NCBI RefSeq assembly: GCF_037893015.1
Contig: NC_133665.1
Coordinates: 105,181,937-105,245,936 of the forward strand
Direction: 5' to 3'
Origin: Macrotis lagotis
Lineage: Eukaryota > Chordata > Mammalia > Peramelemorphia > Peramelidae
Length of the DNA: 64,000 nt
Below are positions 11,990 through 24,070 of this stretch, in pieces; the first letter of the stretch is position 1, and each line of letters begins with the position of its first letter. A program made the position numbers and the translations under genes. The notes beneath the pieces are model-generated. The model saw only the letters and a program-made list of their open reading frames with translations. It ran no database searches and was not told where the DNA came from.

Positions 11990-12840
11990 TTATTTTTTTT
12001 AATTTTTAATTTTTCCTTTCTTTTTTATTTTTCTTTAATATTTTTAAATTTTATTTTAAACTTAAATACAAAATAAGAAAAGGAAAAAAATTGCCATATA
12101 CAGAGCTAAATATGAGAGAGGAATCAATTTAAAGCAAAAGATTTCCATTTCAATCAAATATTTTAAAATAAGTAGATGTAAAATAATCAGAGAAACAAAT
12201 AAACAGGAGACAGGCTTACAGAACTGGGAAACACAACTTGTCAGCCTCCCAATTTCAGGACTCTTTTTCACTATGCCCTGCTGTTCTGACAGTAATTGTT
12301 AACAGAAAGGAGGAATGTGTGCTTTCATATTCACCTTTTAGAACTAAATTGTCATTTGTCTTTGATCTGAGTTTGGTTGCCTTTTACCATTGTCTTCATT
12401 TACAGATTCTCTTGACACTGATTTTTTTTTCTGTATCATCATATGTCTTTCCATGTTTCTCTAAAATCTTCATATTATGTTATATATTATTTCTAATTTT
12501 ACAATAATTTTCCATTATACTAATGCCAGTTTTTTCCAATATTGGAAATGTATTTTATTTCCAAGTTTTTGTTATTAAAATGTTGCTTAGCATTTCTGAT
12601 GAAGGCTTTATTTTTAAAGTATATACAGGACTAAATCAAATTTATAAAAATACCAATTCTCTAATTGGTGAATGATCAAAAGTTATGAACAAACAGTTTT
12701 CAGATGAAGAAATTAAAGTTATTTTATAGTCATATGAAAAAAATCCTCTAAAAAGATTATTGATGTAAATAATAACTACCACTTCATACTTATCAGATTG
12801 GCTAAAATGACAAAAAAGGAAGAGATCATAAAAAAATAGG
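11990..12840 (-). mobile_element. L1 3' fragment with 5' inversion
   Basis: A T-rich start (11990-12060) leads into antisense L1 3' sequence (to about 12605: the reverse of 'TCATATGATGATACAG'- and 'AAAGTCATGGAAAG'-type segments). It then switches to sense L1 ORF2 C-terminal sequence at 12608-12840 (TTTTCAGATGAAGAAATTAA, TCATATGAAAAAAATCC, TATCAGATTGGCTAAAATGA). Antisense 3' end followed by a sense, more 5' segment is the order produced by twin priming of a minus-strand insertion. Confidence 0.6.
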
Positions 12841-15270
12841 AAAGGACCCAGTTTTAGGAAAGATTAAGAGACTTGGAGGGAGTCCTGGTCTCTATTTTCA
12901 GGTTCACAGACAATAACAGAGAAAAGCAGAGAAAGAATCATTAAAGGACAACCTTCCTTGCTACACTATTCATAAATTGTGAAGATTCTCAAGAACTGCC
13001 AGTTTGGGGACTCAGTGCTTTCACTTCTTTCCCTTAGTCTGCAGGTCTCTTTTCCCCACCGTCAGCTTTGGTATTTGCTTTTTCACTCAAACTAATCAAA
13101 GCAACTCTGTGACCCTTCAACAATCCATTTCTTCATCATGAGGTTGGCAGACAAGAATAATTAAGAAAGTAGGGAACTTAAATTACAGATCATCATGCCT
13201 TTCTGGAAGGAAGTTTTCTCCCACTTCTTCCATGAGAATGGCATCACCTGAGTTGTATTTAACATTTTTTATAGTCATTTGAGAAAGAAAGGCAGCCAGT
13301 CCTAGATACCAGCATCTAGATCTCATTCCTTCTATTCTGGTATGCAACTGCCTGTCTTTTGGGGAGTATCAGAAATTGTTCTACTAGTCTCAGTTTTGAA
13401 ATCATAGTTATCATCATGGACTCACATTTAAGTAATTATAATTAAATATTTATATTACATATTAGTATATCTGTATCTATAAACATATGTATATATTAAG
13501 TAATTATAAATGAAAATAGATAAGAAAGCAAAGGAATAGGTTACTCAAAATTGGAGAAGAGTGAGATAGAGCAAAGAGAGAGTCTATGAATAAGCAATTA
13601 TTAAGTGTGCCAATCACTGTACTAAGTCTAGGAAGACACACAAAGGAAAAAACCCCTTCAAGGAATTTGTATTCTAAAGGAGGAGAAAATATGAATCTAA
13701 AAGAAGTCTAGTTAAAGTGAAATCTGAGAAGCAAGATGCCCCTTTTACTTTGAGGGTAAGTCTGAGTCAGAAAGAGGCCTCATACATAAGGAAGGACCCA
13801 TATTAGATCTGGAAAAATAAGAGATTTTAACAGGAGCTAGGCAGGAGAGGGAAAGGACGGAGTCTCACTTTTAGTAGCTTTGAGTTGCTCAGTTTTCTGC
13901 AGATGGGGTTGACAAATTAGGAAAGAAGTATAGAATTCCTTTTCTCTTAATATTATTAGTGTCCCCTTATCCTCTGTTGTCCTCTTACCCCCACTTTCTT
14001 CTTTCCTACTAAGGATATTAAAAAGAAAAAAATATTCTCAGGTCCATTGATTGCTATACTTGGATCTAGTAAAGCATTTGGCTTTGTCTAAATTACCTAT
14101 AATTTCTATTTCTCCAACTAACTTTACCTTTGATCCACAAGGAGAGTAGGTCATGTAGTTCACTTGTGCTGGAATCTTAAGACACTAATAATGAATTTCA
14201 ACATATCCAAATATATATATATATATACACATTTGGGAATTGATGATTTTTAATAAATATCTTCCAAGTAAAAGGGCCTAGAAAGGATGTGTTACCAACG
14301 TCATAAATCAGCTGAAGAAATAAAGATGGAATGGAATCATGCCACAAAATGACGTGTTTAGAATATTGAATCTCGAATGGAAACTTTGCCCCTTTTTGTT
14401 ATGTTGTGATTTTATTGGAGTTTGTATGTCCGTTGTTGCTAAGAAACATTTCTATTTAGGTACTCTCATATAATTTATAATTAAATCCTACACTGCAAAT
14501 ATCTCCATGGATGTCTTGGAAACTATATGAATAATGAGCATCCCTTTTGAGTTTAAGGGTTAGTTCTTAAAAGAGAAGAAATGGATTTTTTTCTGAATAC
14601 TTTTGAATTCAGAATATTTTTCAAAAGCAGAGTATTGGGTCATAATTCTGTGAATCCTATTCCAACCCTATTTTTTCCTTACATTAATCCTTATTTGACT
14701 TCCTTGCATTTTCTACCCATTTTTACTAAGCCTACCCTCTGAGACTAAGAAGGATCATATTCCTCTTTTATGAGACAGTCTTTGAGATATACTAGAAGAT
14801 AATTATATGATTCCAAAGGTCTTTAATCCTCCTGGCCTATCATCTCTAGTTCCTTTATGCAATCATTATATGGCATGGTATCTTTCTTAGTGTATGCAGC
14901 CTGAGCTATTTTGGCAGCCATATGACACTGTTGACTTATATTTAGCTTTCAGTCCACTTAAAACCCCTGCTCTTTTTTTTAAATATGAACTACTGTCTAG
15001 CTATGCCTTTCCCATCTTGTATTTGCAAAATTGATTTTTTAAACCCAAGCTAAGACTTTATTAAATTTAATCTTATTTGATTTGGTCCAACGTCCAAATC
15101 TGTCAAAATCTTTAAACATCCTGACTCTACCACCCCAATATATTAGCTTTCTCTTCCAACTTTATGATAGTTGCAAATTGGGTAAGCATGCTGTCCATAT
15201 GTCCTTATTTAAGTTGTTGATAAAAATTCTAAATATCATGGGTCAAGCACCAATTCCCTGGGTCACTCAG
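12841..15270. other. IHO1 intron, little recognisable
   Basis: A/T-rich intronic DNA. A weak antisense L2 3' relic is at about 13580-13690 (AAGCAATTATTAAGTGTGCC) and a short AT repeat at 14211-14226. No coding exon or RNA gene was recognised. Confidence 0.5.
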
Positions 15271-15274
15271 GCAG

Positions 15275-15880
15275 TCAACACACATTCATTAAATGTTTGC
15301 CATTAGTCAGATACTGTGCTATGCCCTGGAAACCAAAAAAAGGCAAAAATAGTCTACTCTTACAGAAATGACATTCTAATGGGGAAGACAACATGTAAGT
15401 AACAGTACATTTAAGACATATAAACAGAGTAAGTGGAAAGCAAACCTAGGAAGGAAGGCATTAGCATTTGGAAGGTCCAAGAAAGGTGGGGTGCCAAAGG
15501 TGTTTTGAGGATATCAAAGAAACAATCAGACCAAGACTAATGGACAGAGCCTTCTATGAATGAGGAACCATGAATGCAAAGGCAGGAGAACATGTTGGGT
15601 TTGAGGAACAGTCTGGCACTGATGGATCATAGAGTGCATAGCAGAGTAGAGAGTGTGAATTTGGAAAGGTAGGAAGGAGCCAAGTTACAAAGAGCTTTAA
15701 ATGTCAAACAGACATTTATATTTGATCCTGGAGGTACTAGGGGCCCATTGGAGCTCTTTGAGCTGGGTGATAGGGTCTTCCCATTACTTAAGAAGATTCA
15801 CCGTAGTAGGCAAATAGAGTATAGATTAGAGAGGGAGAGATTTGAGACTGAGAGATCATCAATTAGGTTAGTGTTTCCAT
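15275..15880 (-). repeat. L2 3' end, antisense, long copy
   Basis: ACATTCATTAAATGTTTGCC, ATACTGTGCTATGCCCTGGA, CATTCTAATGGGGAAGACAA, then GAGCTTTAAATGTCAAACAG and TTTGATCCTGGAGGTACTAG in the order of antisense L2. One of the longest L2 relics here. Confidence 0.6.
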
Positions 15881-17231
15881 CATTTCTACCCATGAAATCA
15901 GTTCAACCTTTTGTTGGAAATTAGATCCAGATTAGAATTTTCCTTTATTACTTCCCCTGCCTTCTTGAAGGATAAAGTTATAAAGACAAATCAAGAAATT
16001 GTTAGCTGCTTTGCTTCTGGTATGGTGAGGAGAATCTAAATTTCTCCCCAGAGAAAAGTTGAGAAAATATACCTCCTCCTTCCTCTGAAGAAGTGATTGA
16101 TTATGAGTGTGTGATATTACATCTATTGTCACACACAGTTGATGAGTTGGCTCACTGAGTATCGAAGGATAAATTCAGAAATGAAGCTGACATAAAAGTA
16201 AAAGAAAAAATTAAACATGTTTTAAAAGGGAGGTAAGTTTTAGGGTATGATCCAACTATGAAAGATGGAAAATCCTACTGTACACACTGTTTATAGGAGT
16301 ACAACTTGCTTATACAGTCTAGTTTTCCCTTTGACCTATTTCATTCCCTCAGTTTATCAGGTTTTCTCTCTTAAACCCCCAGACCTTTTTACATTGATTC
16401 TGTTCATTTAGAGACCCTCAGTAGTTCTAGATTCAGTCAACTGTTGATAAAAAATTCTTGAAAATTATTCATTTGTCCCATAGGCCCAAGAGACATCTTA
16501 ATGAAATACTTTCCCCCTACCACTCAGGGATATTTTGGATCTCCAGTGAAAAGCGTTTCTATACAAGGAAGGGTGCTACATGGAGCACCTGCTAGAGGTG
16601 CTATTTAACCACCAGATGGTGCCTGAAGTGGGAGTTATTCCAGTCCAGTCATCAAGCATGCATAAATGTATCTGGCATCCCAACTTTGATCTATTATCTC
16701 ACTCCAAACTGTGAATGTGAAGTTACGCTCCCAACATCTTTCCAGTTTTATCCCTTATATTACTTTTTTTTCCTGTATTCTTATCTAGGGGTATGGGACA
16801 ATTTTGTCTAGTAACTTGGAATTCTCTTCATTTTTACCTTCCCCACTTAAACCTGTGATCTTCCCTCATTTAGGTGATATAAGGGATAAGAAGGCTGTAC
16901 TTAGAGTTAAGATGACCCAAATTTAAATTCTGCTAGATATTTACTTAGCTTTGTGACCCTGGGCAAGTCACTTAATTTCTCTCAAGCCTAATTTCCTAAT
17001 TTGCAAGAGGGGGGTATAATAACACTTACCTCACAGAGATTTTGAGAATATCAAATGAGAAAGATAGAGTCAAAATAGTGGAGTAGAGAAGCATTCAGCC
17101 AAGTTCTCCCAAATTCCCTACCTAATAATATCTCAGATTGAATTCTAGAGTGGCCAAACCAATCAGAAGTTCTAGTGAGACAATTTTTCAGCACAAGACA
17201 ACAATTTAGAAGGTTGGTAGGAAAGTCTATC

Positions 17232-17366
17232 CCAATAGACCACCAGCCCTGGAGTCCAAAGGACCTGAGTTCAAATCTGGTCTCAGATACTTAATAAATG
17301 ACTAGTTGTGTGACCTTGGGCAAGTCACTTTGCCCCATTGCTTTAATAAATAAAATTTTAAAAAAA
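17232..17366 (+). repeat. 5'-truncated marsupial SINE
   Basis: CACCAGCCCTGGAGTCCAAA, GAGTTCAAATCTGGTCTCAG and GTGTGACCTTGGGCAAGTCA, ending in an A-rich tail. Flanked by GAAAGTCTATC at 17221-17231 and 17367-17377. Confidence 0.82.
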
Positions 17367-18110
17367 GAAAGTCTATCTCACCAAAGTGGTGGTGGGCCCC
17401 CAAAACACAGAACAAGCTATGCCTTGGGGGTGATTGCATTGGCATCAGTATCAGCAGCAACTTCAAAAGATCTTAGGCCAGGATGGTGGTAAGAAGGGGA
17501 TTAGAGTAGTTGGAAAGGGATTGAACGGAACTCTGTGCTGGACCTTGTTGCATCGCCCATACACAGTCCCAGGGGCAAAAAGAGTCCAGGTTATGGTTCC
17601 AGGGAAGACAGGAGAGATTGTAGAAGAGAGAAGCAGTAGCAATTAAAATTGCAGGAGATGAGGGAACCTGGTCACAGTCCCAGATTGAGGAAGAATGCTA
17701 GCATTGGTCCCTTCCTGAATAAAGGCCAGAGCACAGACAGGAAAATAGTGACCACATCTCTCCTTAAATCATATCATCTCGGAAGCCCCCAAAACTAGCT
17801 AGCTCTGAAAATAGGAGCAAGAAATACCTGAAGCTTAGGACAATACCCCCCACACACACATCCTAGGAGCAAAGGCTAACTTAGAGTTAAAAGACAAAAA
17901 ATTGGCTGGAAAAAATGAGCAAGCAACAAAAAAAAAAAAAAAAAGAATTGACCATAACAAGTTACAATGGTGACAGGGAAAATCAAGACAAATCCAGAAG
18001 AAAACTCTGTCAAAGCAGCTACAAGCAAAGCCTCAAAGAAAAATATGAATTGGATATAACCTAAGAAGAATTCCTAGAAGAGATTGAAAATGATTTTAAA
18101 AATCAAATAA

Positions 18111-18290
18111 AGGACAGCTAGGTGGTACAGTGGATAGAGCACTGGCCCTGGAGTCAGGAGTACCTGAGTTCAAATCCAGCCTCAGACATTTAATAATTAC
18201 TTAGCTGTGTGGCCTTGGGCAAGCCACTTAACCCCATTGCCTTACAAAAATCAAAAAGAAAAAGAAAGAAAGAAAAATAAAAAGAGAAAA
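18111..18290 (+). repeat. Marsupial tRNA-type SINE in L1
   Basis: Full-length SINE starting GGACAGCTAGGTGGTACAG and ending in an AAAG-rich tail. Flanked by AATCAAATAA at 18101-18110 and 18291-18300. It lies inside the L1 5' part at 17060-18485. Confidence 0.88.
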
Positions 18291-18819
18291 AATCAAATAA
18301 GAGAGGTAGAGGAAAAATTGGGAAGAGAAATGAGAATGATACAAGAAAATTATGCTTCTTTTACTGAGCACAAAAGTGCTGATTAACACCTTAAAAAACA
18401 ATTGATATGTACTAGATATTATATTAAGTTATTTACAAAAAAAAAAACAACAAATAAAAAACCCACAATTGGCCAAATGGAAAAAGAGAATATCAAATGA
18501 GCTAGTTTATAAACAGCAAATTGCAAACCTTTAAGTGCTCTATCAATGACAGTTATTATTATTGTAGCCCCAAAGGATTCTCTTATTCAGCATATCACTC
18601 AAACACTAGTAAAACTGAAGAGTAATTTGTATATGTTTTATCATCTGTGTCTCTTGAACCAGGCTCCTTCTGCTCTGGATAGTAACATCCAAAGTTTTCA
18701 TTCCCTTAATTCCTTCTGTTTTCTAATCCATTGTTCTCGTAGGAGACAGAGTCAAGCAAAGTCTATTAAGCATTCTCAGCCTCATAGTCAAAAGAGAGAA
18801 AGGAAAACTGCCTCAACAA

Positions 18820-19200
18820 AAGGGCTCTGTGTTTGGCACTGAGGTTACAGAGATGGGAGTTTATAATCTGCTATGGGAGAGGTAGAGATACACAATATAC
18901 AGACAAATATATTACAAAGTGATGGAGCTAGGACAAGATCCAGATAAAATGCTTTAAGATAAATTTAAATAGAGGCTGAGCTGGGCCTTGAAGGAACTGT
19001 GGAATTTCAATAGATGAAGATGAGCAGTAGAGCCTTCTAAATGTAAGGGGACAATCCATGTGAAACATGGAAGGAGATGAGGGACAGGAGGAAATTGGGG
19101 GCCATTGTACTATCCTGTTTTTCTAGAAGATGGCATGTATGAAGGGAAATAGTGTGAAATAAGGTTGGAAAGGTAAGTTAAGAGTCAAATTTTAGAGGAC
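18820..19200 (-). repeat. L2 relic, antisense
   Basis: TTTGGCACTGAGGTTACAGA, GAGGCTGAGCTGGGCCTTGA and GGGCCATTGTACTATCC resemble the antisense L2 3' half. Diverged. Confidence 0.4.
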
Positions 19201-19626
19201 CTTCTCTACCAGGTCAAGCAGTTTATGGTATTTCATCTTGAGAATATCCATCATAAATTCCCTATATCACCACCTGGTGCAGGGAGTGTTTTCACTCCCC
19301 ACAATCTTTTTTGCTAATCCTTCCTTCTTGAAAAGTTCCTGCTGTGTCCTTTTTCCATTCAGGCAAATGATCAGGCTTGTAGTAACTCCTGTTTCTGTAG
19401 CACTTTACCATTTTCAAAGGTACTGTGCTAACAAAAATATTATGAAGAAGGAAGAAACTAAAGCTCAGAAAAATATTCAGAACTCATGATTTTATTAGTT
19501 GGATACTGGAATATTGGACTTGACATCAGGGAATTTAGATTTAAGTCTATGGGACCTAGGAAAAGTCAATTAACTTTAAGGTGAAGGTATTAGGCCATGT
19601 GATCCAGAGAATGCACATTACAATCA

Positions 19627-19830
19627 CTAAATGAATTAGAGCAGGGGTTCTCAACCTAGAGTCTGTGAATTAAACAAAATTAATAACTGTATTTCAATGT
19701 AATCCTTTTACTTTTAAATTCTAAGCATTTTATTTAGGCATTTAAAAATCGGTTCTGAGAAGGGACCCACTGGCTTCATCAGACAAAGGGTTACACACAA
19801 AAAGGTGACGGATTCCCCCTGTGCTAGAAG
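19627..19830. mobile_element. hAT-like non-autonomous DNA transposon
   Basis: The left terminus CAGGGGTTCTCAACCTAG and right terminus AAGGTGACGGATTCCCCCTG are imperfect inverted repeats. The interior has ATAACTGTATTTCAATGTAA and GGGACCCACTGGCTTCATCA, as in a common mammalian hAT/Charlie-type MITE. No transposase. Confidence 0.6.
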
Positions 19831-20624
19831 ATCTTAAGGATAGTCATCTCCTGGTGACACTACATTTTGGCACTGAGTTTCTCCACTGCTAAGCTAATCC
19901 TCTCAAAACAGATGGATAGTTAGTAGAGGCTCTTTCAGCCTTTCTATCTTCTTAGGGTCTTTCAGAACTTAGATTGCATTAGCATAGCCCTTAAGAACTC
20001 TAGGTAAACTGCATTTCAAAATAAGGAGAATTTTTTGTGAGGAGAGAGAATTATTTCACCATTAAATGTCTTTCCTGGCTGAGACTGCAAGAAATAAAGT
20101 GAACTAAATTATTAAAATGGTGCAGTTAATCAACCCAGCAGGGTCTTTGGCATATTTTCAAAAGAAGGAAGACAAGACAAAAAATAAGAATTTCATTTTT
20201 TAAAGTAATTTCTGTACTAGTGACTCACAATTCCAGATTGATTTATCATTCCTTAATTGATTCATTTAATAGCTATTGAAGGCCTAACATAGCCAAGGCT
20301 GTTTGCTAGGCCAGAGGGAAGTACATCTGCTTCTGGCCTCTGTTCAGTGACTCTGCATATGCTTAGCCTCCATCTTGGGCTAGGGTACCTTTTGTTCATT
20401 CAGCATCTACTTCATCAGAAGGGTGAGGCACTGTAAGTGCTGCTACCATACAGAGAGTTAGCAGGAGGCATAGGAGGAACCCATCTCATAGATGATGGAG
20501 GCAGTGCTTCATAATATGCAGAGTCATTATGGTGCTCTAGAAATCACCGGCCTGGAAATCAGAACTTCATTTCTTGTCCTGGCTCCTGGGGACCTTGATC
20601 AAATCACTTGACCTCTTAGAGCAG

Positions 20625-20817
20625 GGGTGGGGAGCCTTTTTTCTTCCAAGGGCCATTTAGATATTTTTAACATCATTCACCTGCCTTATTTGGTCAAACA
20701 ATTCATTCCTTTAAAAACTCCTAAATTTATTGAATTTCCATTCAATAATGGCCTGCAATTGCTGTGGTAGGGCCAGACCACTGGTCTTACACAGGGCTGG
20801 AGGTTCCCTGCCTCTAT
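20625..20817. mobile_element. Second hAT-like non-autonomous element
   Basis: CAGGGGTGGGGAGCCTTTTT on the left and GGCTGGAGGTTCCCTGCCTC on the right form diverged inverted termini. The interior CCAAGGGCCATTTAGATATT and TTTGGTCAAACAATTCATTC match a distinct hAT-type MITE family. It lies 0.8 kb from the other hAT copy. Confidence 0.6.
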
Positions 20818-20894
20818 CTTTTTTCATCTATAAAATAAGAAGGAAAGATTCACTTCAATTCCAATACTGTAAATTAACTTAAACTTCTCACTTA

Positions 20895-21225
20895 ATTCAC
20901 AAACATCTGCTAGGTATCTGCATTAGACACTGGAAAAAAAATGACAAAAAAATAAGATTTATCCAGTAGGTAGAAATAGTATGTAGAGTATATTAGAGAA
21001 CTCTGTTAGAATATGGCTCAAGAAAGGGAATGGGCAAAGTAAAGAACATGCAGAATATTTTAGGAAAATGGGAAGCTGGAAGAGAGCAGTAGCAATTGGG
21101 GGAGGGTATCCATATTTGCTTCATGGAGGAGGTGGCACCTTAGCTGAGCCTTGGAAGAAGAAAAAGACTGGTGGGCAGAAATGCAGGAGTGCATAGTGGG
21201 CACTATTTCCCAGTCACAATGAAGT
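20895..21225 (-). repeat. L2 relic, antisense
   Basis: TAGGTATCTGCATTAGACAC and CATGGAGGAGGTGGCACCTT, TAGCTGAGCCTTGGAAGAAG match the antisense L2 3' half. Old. Confidence 0.45.
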
Positions 21226-21900
21226 AAAAGAAGGATGTATCCTTGTTCCTAGCCCTTTTAACATGCTGTTTTCAGGCATGTTATCAAAGGCCTTCTCTTA
21301 GGATGAACACATCAAAGTCAGCAGTCTCACCGCCAGCAAATTCTTCAACTTGAAAAGTCTACAAGCCAAGACCAAAGTGGAGGGAGGGTTGGTGCATGAT
21401 CTGTTTGCAGATGATTGTGCCTCAGTGCAGCCTCTGAAGCTGAGATGCAACAAAGTATGGATCGATTTTCTGTTGCTTTTGCTGATTTTGGTCTAATAGT
21501 TAACACCAAGAAAACACAGGTGGTCCAGCACCACACCGTCCATATGTGGAACCATCAGTAACAGCAAATGGAGAAGTTTTGAATACTGTGGATATGTTCA
21601 CCTACCTTGGCAGTGTGCTTTCCTGGAAGGTACACATTGACAATGAAGTTGATACACACATTATCAGAGCTGGCTCAGTATCTGGGAGGCTCAGAAAGAA
21701 AGTGTGAGAGAAAAGAGACTAACTACCAAACTGGAAGTCTATAGAGTGGTTGAGCTGATCTTATTGTTGTTTGCCAATGAAACCTAGACAGTCTGCCAGC
21801 ACCATGCCAAGAAACTGAATCACTTCCATTTAAATTGTATTAGGAAGATTTTGACAATCAGTTGGCAGAATAAGATATTGGGACACTCTGAAGATCTCTC

Positions 21901-22335
21901 TTTTTTTAAAAAAATTATTTATTTTTCCAACTACAAGCAAGGATAGTTTTCAACAATCATTTTTGTAAGGCTTTGAGTTTCACATTTTTCTCTCTTCCTC
22001 TCTTTCCCTTCCTCCCCTGGCAGAAATCAATCTAATATAGGTTATACATGTATAACTATGTTAAACATATATCAATATTAATCATATTGTGAAAGAAGAA
22101 TCAAATCAAAAAGAAAAAAAAATGAGAGGGGAAAAACCATAATACATAATTGAATACAAAAATTGAAAATAGTAAGCTTTAGTTTGCATTCAGACTCTAT
22201 AGTTCCTTCTCTAGATGTGGATGGTATTTCCCATTACCAATTCTTTAGAGTTGTCTTTAATTATTGTACTGCTGAGATCAATAAGTCCACTATAGTTGAT
22301 CATGACACATTGTTGCTGTTAGTGAGTATAATATT
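21901..22335 (-). mobile_element. L1 3' end inserted in the RTE copy
   Basis: Poly(T) start, TTTCAACAATCATTTTTGTA, ATATAGGTTATACATGTATA, ATTGTGAAAGAAGAATCA and GATGTGGATGGTATTTCCCA are the antisense 3' end of marsupial L1. Flanked by TGAAGATCTCTC at 21889-21900 and 22336-22347. Confidence 0.8.
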
Positions 22336-22363
22336 TGAAGATCTCTCAAGAACTTTGAAATTG

Positions 22364-22502
22364 GGGCGGCTAGGTGGCACCAGCCCTGGAGTCAGGAGTA
22401 CTTGAGTTCAAATCTAGCCTCAGACCCTTAATAATTACCTAGCTATGTGGCCTGGCAAGCCACTTAACCCCATTACCTTGCAAAAACCTTAAAAAAAAAA
22501 GG
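22364..22502 (+). repeat. Marsupial SINE in the RTE copy
   Basis: GGGCGGCTAGGTGGCACCAG shows an internal deletion just after the head. CTTAATAATTACCTAGCTAT and the A-rich tail are normal. Flanked by AACTTTGAAATTG (22351-22363) and AACTTTGGAATTG (22503-22515). Confidence 0.85.
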
Positions 22503-22775
22503 AACTTTGGAATTGATTGCTGCCCACCATAGGGTATCCTCATCAGAGAGGTGCTGTGCTCTATGAACAGGACTAAATGGAAGCAAATCAAAAGAAATGT
22601 GAGATGCAGAAGTTTAGAGTAATAAGGTGTTCACCTGGACTATTTGTGCCCAACCTGTAGTAGAGCATTCCAAGTTTATATTGGTCTGATCAGCCACAGT
22701 TGACCATACCTCTAACATAGTGATGTCATTTTGATCTTCAGTAATGAAGGCTAAGAACCATTGGGGGCAGTGCAA

Positions 22776-23825
22776 CAATCAGAAGACTAAAGGGACCACT
22801 GTGCAAACTGTGAGGATCCAGCTAAGACTGGTAAACACACTGGAGCCAATAAGCTTCAGTCAATACACAAGTTTTCGTGAAGTACCAGTGTATAACTTCC
22901 TCCAACTGGTTTTAGCCACACCCAACTTGACATGGACAGTGCAGATGATAGGGATAACTTAGTTTGAAAAGAAAAGCAAGGCAAGGACAAGACTGGTCTT
23001 ATTATTCAATTGTTTACTTATTGGGTCTGAATTTAAAAGCAAGGAAGGCAAGGCCAGAGCTGGAAGAAGTTAACGTCTGGAAGCCCCAGGGAGGATGCAG
23101 AAAAGATGCAGGTAGATTGAGGTAAGAGGAAAAGTCCAAAGGAGGTTGTGATTGGAGAGAGGAATTTCAGAGTTCTGCATTGTGGAAGTAAAAGTTAAAG
23201 TTGGGTTCTTCTGGGCAGGGCTTTTGTTAATAAAATGGGGATTCCAAAGGCCAAACAGAAAAGAAGTAGATAGAGCAGGTGAGGGAGGTACTTGGGAATC
23301 CTAGGGTTGAAATAGATTGAAATGAGGAAGTTTCAGCAAGGGGCACCAGATCTTCATTGAGTTAGTTGGGTATCATGAAACAGGAATTGGGAGAGGAGGA
23401 GATGAATGTTCGCTTATCACATCATGAGAAGAATGATCCTTTTGGTTGAATCTCTGATGCTCAAGGGAACTGTGATTGACAGCCAGAGGCACCTGTATGC
23501 TCTCTCAGATTTCAGGGAGGCGGAACATCAGGTTGGGAGTTAGCAAATGGCTGAGTTGGAGCTCCCCAGGGGCCTGATTAGACCCCCTTCAGCTCCAATT
23601 TCCTCTGTCTTATCACTGTATTACAACAGAAGATGAAGCAGTCAGTAGGGACAGGACCTGGGAAGTGGGGAAATTAAGTTGAATTGGGGCAAGAGATTAG
23701 GCAGAGATAATATTGAAGGCTAATGCCTGAAGGTTTGCAAAGTGCACTGCATATATTATCTCATTTGTTCCTTCCATCGGAAGGCAACTTCAAACCATGG
23801 AGTGGCTCAAGAGGATGGAAGCCCA
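22776..23825. other. IHO1 intron, no recognised feature
   Basis: G/A-rich intronic sequence with no exon, RNA gene or clear repeat that I can name. Confidence 0.4.
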
Positions 23826-24070
23826 AATCCTACCTCTAGACACGGATAGAACACTAGGCCTGGAGTCAGAATATCTGAATTCAAATCTGGTCTCAGACAA
23901 TTACTAGCTGTGTGACCCCAGACAAGTCACTTAAACCCTGTTTGCCTTGGTTTCCTCCTCTGTAAATGAGCTAGAGAAGTATATAGCAAACCACTCCAAT
24001 ATCTCTGCCAAGAAAACTCTAAATGGGATTACAAACAGACCAACATGACTAAACGACAACAACAACAAAA
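23825..24070 (+). repeat. Older MAR1-type SINE with long 3' body
   Basis: GGATAGAACACTAGGCCTGG, TCAAATCTGGTCTCAGACAA, TGTGTGACCCCAGACAAGTC, then TTTCCTCCTCTGTAAATGAG and CAAACCACTCCAATATCTCT, and an ACAACAACAACAA tail. Confidence 0.8.

Larger units (their letters stand above)
17060..18485 (+). mobile_element. L1/HAL1 5' part ending inside ORF1
   Basis: 5' UTR-like sequence (AAAATAGTGGAGTAGAGAAG, TTCTCCCAAATTCCCTACC), then an ORF1 start ATGAGCAAGCAACAAAAA at 17914, then ORF1 debris to GGCCAAATGGAAAAA. The same motif occurs inside ORF1 of the intact-looking copy at about 39575. The copy is flanked by a perfect 16-bp repeat GAGAATATCAAATGAG at 17044-17059 and 18486-18501. It therefore has a 5' end but no ORF2 and no normal 3' end. 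Two SINEs have inserted into it. Confidence 0.7.
16885..18570 (+). repeat. MIR-like SINE split by an L1 insertion
   Basis: The left part (16885-17059) has TTTGTGACCCTGGGCAAGTC, AATTTCCTAATTTGCAAGAG and TTACCTCACAGAGATTTTGA. The right part (18486-18570) resumes with AAATTGCAAACCTTTAAGTG and TCTATCAATGACAGTTATTA, the end of the same SINE. The interruption is the L1 piece at 17060-18485. Confidence 0.7.
21290..22775 (+). mobile_element. RTE-type LINE, 5'-truncated, interrupted
   Basis: The left part includes a reverse-transcriptase box region reading LFADDCA (about 21395-21415), then segments like 'FTYLGSVLS' and 'INTKKTQVV'. The end has GGACTATTTGTGCCCAACCT, ATTGGTCTGATCAGCCACAG and GTGATGTCATTTTGATCTTC, the 3' end of marsupial RTE. 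There are many stops. An L1 3' end (21901-22335) and a SINE (22364-22502) have landed in it. The same RTE tail occurs alone at 34711-34857. Confidence 0.75.
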
